A stretch of 39,561 bases of DNA from Bacillota bacterium (lineage in GTDB: Bacteria; Bacillota; Clostridia; Acetivibrionales; JAMNYG01), in NCBI GenBank assembly GCA_023622945.1, contig JAMNYG010000160.1:1-39561 (forward strand), written 5' to 3'. The notes under the pieces were generated by a model. That model was not told the origin of the DNA, did not search any database, and saw only the letters and a program-made list of their open reading frames with translations. Both the position numbers and the translations under genes were made by a program. This document shows positions 38,132 to 39,561 of this stretch, piece by piece; the stretch's first letter is position 1, and the number at the start of each line of letters is the position of its first letter.

Positions 38132-38959
38132 TCATTTCCCCGAAGATATCCTGTCAAGGATTTCCTTCATGTATTCAATAAAGTACGGCAACGCAACATC
38201 CGCATCCTCCAGGTTTTGGTTCCAGAGTTTTTCCCACTTGAAAGTAATCCAGCCTTTAAATTCATTACCCCCGAGAGCTTTGATGCAATCCTCAATGGGA
38301 ACTACTCCCTTACCCGGAAGTATATCCGTATGCCCCGATTCTGTGAAAACGATATCACAAACATACATCTGCCCTGCAATTTCCTTTACGATGGTGAAAA
38401 CTTCCTTGAAATCCTCCTTTCCGACAACGCAGTGCTCGGGGGAAAATACCAGTCCAAATCTGGGATTGCCCACCATAAGGGCGAGTTCTGCGAATTCTGC
38501 TACGGTATAGATTTTGTAATAATTCTGAATATATATGGAAACTCCCGAATCGTCCTTATCAAGCACAGATGAAAATATCTCGGCGGTCCTTTTCATGTAA
38601 TCATGGCGATTTTTTGCGTTATTGGGATTGCCTGCGCTAAGCCTGACGGATTGGGCACCGAGGTTTGCCCCAATATCCAGGTGGCGAAGTATGGTATCTT
38701 TAAATTCCTGCCATTGCCGTGAAGGCGATTCATCGGCCGGCGCCTTGTTGTAACACATCAGTCCAGCAGCTTCAATGCCTTCGGAGTCAAGGATTTTCCT
38801 TATCTCACTTATCTCCTTTGCTGAGGATTTCTCGGTGAGCTCACCAAGCCGATCGGACACCCTGAGGTCAATTCCGTCATAGCCGTATTTCCTTGCAAGT
38901 TTAATGGATTTCTCCGCTCCCAGACCGGGAGTGGCAAGCGTAGAATAGCTGAGTTTCAC
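38132..38959 (-). CDS. Sugar phosphate isomerase/epimerase (xylose isomerase-like TIM barrel)
   Basis: LSYSTLATPGLGAEKSIKLARKYGYDGIDLRVSDRLGEL, GLVFSPEHCVVGKEDF, GWITFKWEKLW. Confidence 0.88.
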   Translation of the reverse strand: MKLSYSTLATPGLGAEKSIKLARKYGYDGIDLRVSDRLGELTEKSSAKEISEIRKILDSEGIEAAGLMCYNKAPADESPSRQWQEFKDTILRHLDIGANLGAQSVRLSAGNPNNAKNRHDYMKRTAEIFSSVLDKDDSGVSIYIQNYYKIYTVAEFAELALMVGNPRFGLVFSPEHCVVGKEDFKEVFTIVKEIAGQMYVCDIVFTESGHTDILPGKGVVPIEDCIKALGGNEFKGWITFKWEKLWNQNLEDADVALPYFIEYMKEILDRISSGK

Positions 38960-39163
38960 TTGATTCTACCCCCCAAAAAGTTTGATACTGTTTTATCTTA
39001 ATAGATTTTGAACGTTTTTCCCATCAGTACATTTTAATTCTATAATAAATAATCTTTGTAAACAAGCTTATGAATATTTCCGGGCTCCCTTGCCTTTCCC
39101 GCGGCTTTACGCTTATCTTCCGCATCATGATTGCATAATCATAATTGCATAAAAAACAGCTTT

Positions 39164-39204
39164 GTCACTTAATGAAAAATCAGCATCGTCACTTAATGAA
39201 AAAT
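39164..39204. repeat. Direct repeat, 17 bp x 2 (GTCACTTAATGAAAAAT), 24-bp period
   Basis: Copies at 39164-39180 and 39188-39204. Confidence 0.8.
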
Positions 39205-39217
39205 TAGCCTTTAAACC

Positions 39218-39263
39218 AAAAAATAATCAAAACCGTCCACCCTCCCTGACGGTTTTGATTATT
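39218..39263 (-). terminator. Rho-independent terminator after tRNA-Leu
   Basis: Minus strand AATAATCAAAACCGTC-(10 nt)-GACGGTTTTGATTATT followed by a T run; 16-bp perfect stem. Confidence 0.85.
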
Positions 39264-39264
39264 C

Positions 39265-39350
<86 letters not shown>

Positions 39351-39561
39351 ATATGATATTAATTTTCGGTCCGATTATATGAGATAAGGGGGTCCATCAC
39401 AATATTATAATGTTTAATCTGAAATTAATCAAGTTATATTTTTTACCGGTTTGTGTCAAGTAAACGTGGGCAATTTTTTTCTATTCATTTTCACTGTAGT
39501 TTAAAACCTAATTTATTCTCTTGTAGCATTCTTAAAAGGTAAAAATGCTGTGCATTTTTCC

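Noticed and set aside
39433-39459. Promoter TTGACA...TATAAC for tRNA-Leu
   Set aside because: TTGACA is perfect, but the best -10 candidates give 15-nt spacing or a poor hexamer; left uncalled.

Overview
39.6-kb window of a Firmicutes/Clostridia-like chromosome (inferred from SD sequences, protein similarity and REP type), almost all genes on the minus strand. Content is mainly carbohydrate and glycan metabolism: GH38 alpha-mannosidase, GH4 glycosidase, ROK and BadF-type sugar kinases, SIS isomerase, Gfo/Idh/MocA oxidoreductase, PIG-L deacetylase, AAC(3)-like acetyltransferase, UxaA-like dehydratase, beta-helix protein, BNR-repeat protein, TIM-barrel isomerase and a nitrilase fusion. It also holds a three-gene lipid-linked glycosylation cassette (ArnE-like SMR flippase, polyprenyl-P sugar synthase, giant double GT-C glycosyltransferase), the cdaA-cdaR c-di-AMP module, a two-gene AmmeMemoRadiSam locus and tRNA-Leu(UAG). 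The most notable non-routine observations are: (i) a GT-C protein with two glycosyltransferase modules and two carbohydrate-binding-like modules; (ii) REP-type palindromes flanking the AAC(3)-like gene, with a 3x24-bp tandem array that repeats its ribosome-binding site; (iii) a eukaryotic-type (HIS6-like) HisA outside any his operon; (iv) an MFS transporter interrupted by one in-frame TGA; (v) decayed remnants of a sulfatase and of another enzyme; (vi) degenerate RBS-containing leader repeats before the nitrilase fusion; (vii) small ORFs and a candidate sRNA absent from the ORF track. No CRISPR array, rRNA, intact transposase or prophage was seen. All functional calls come from reading motifs; no database search was run.
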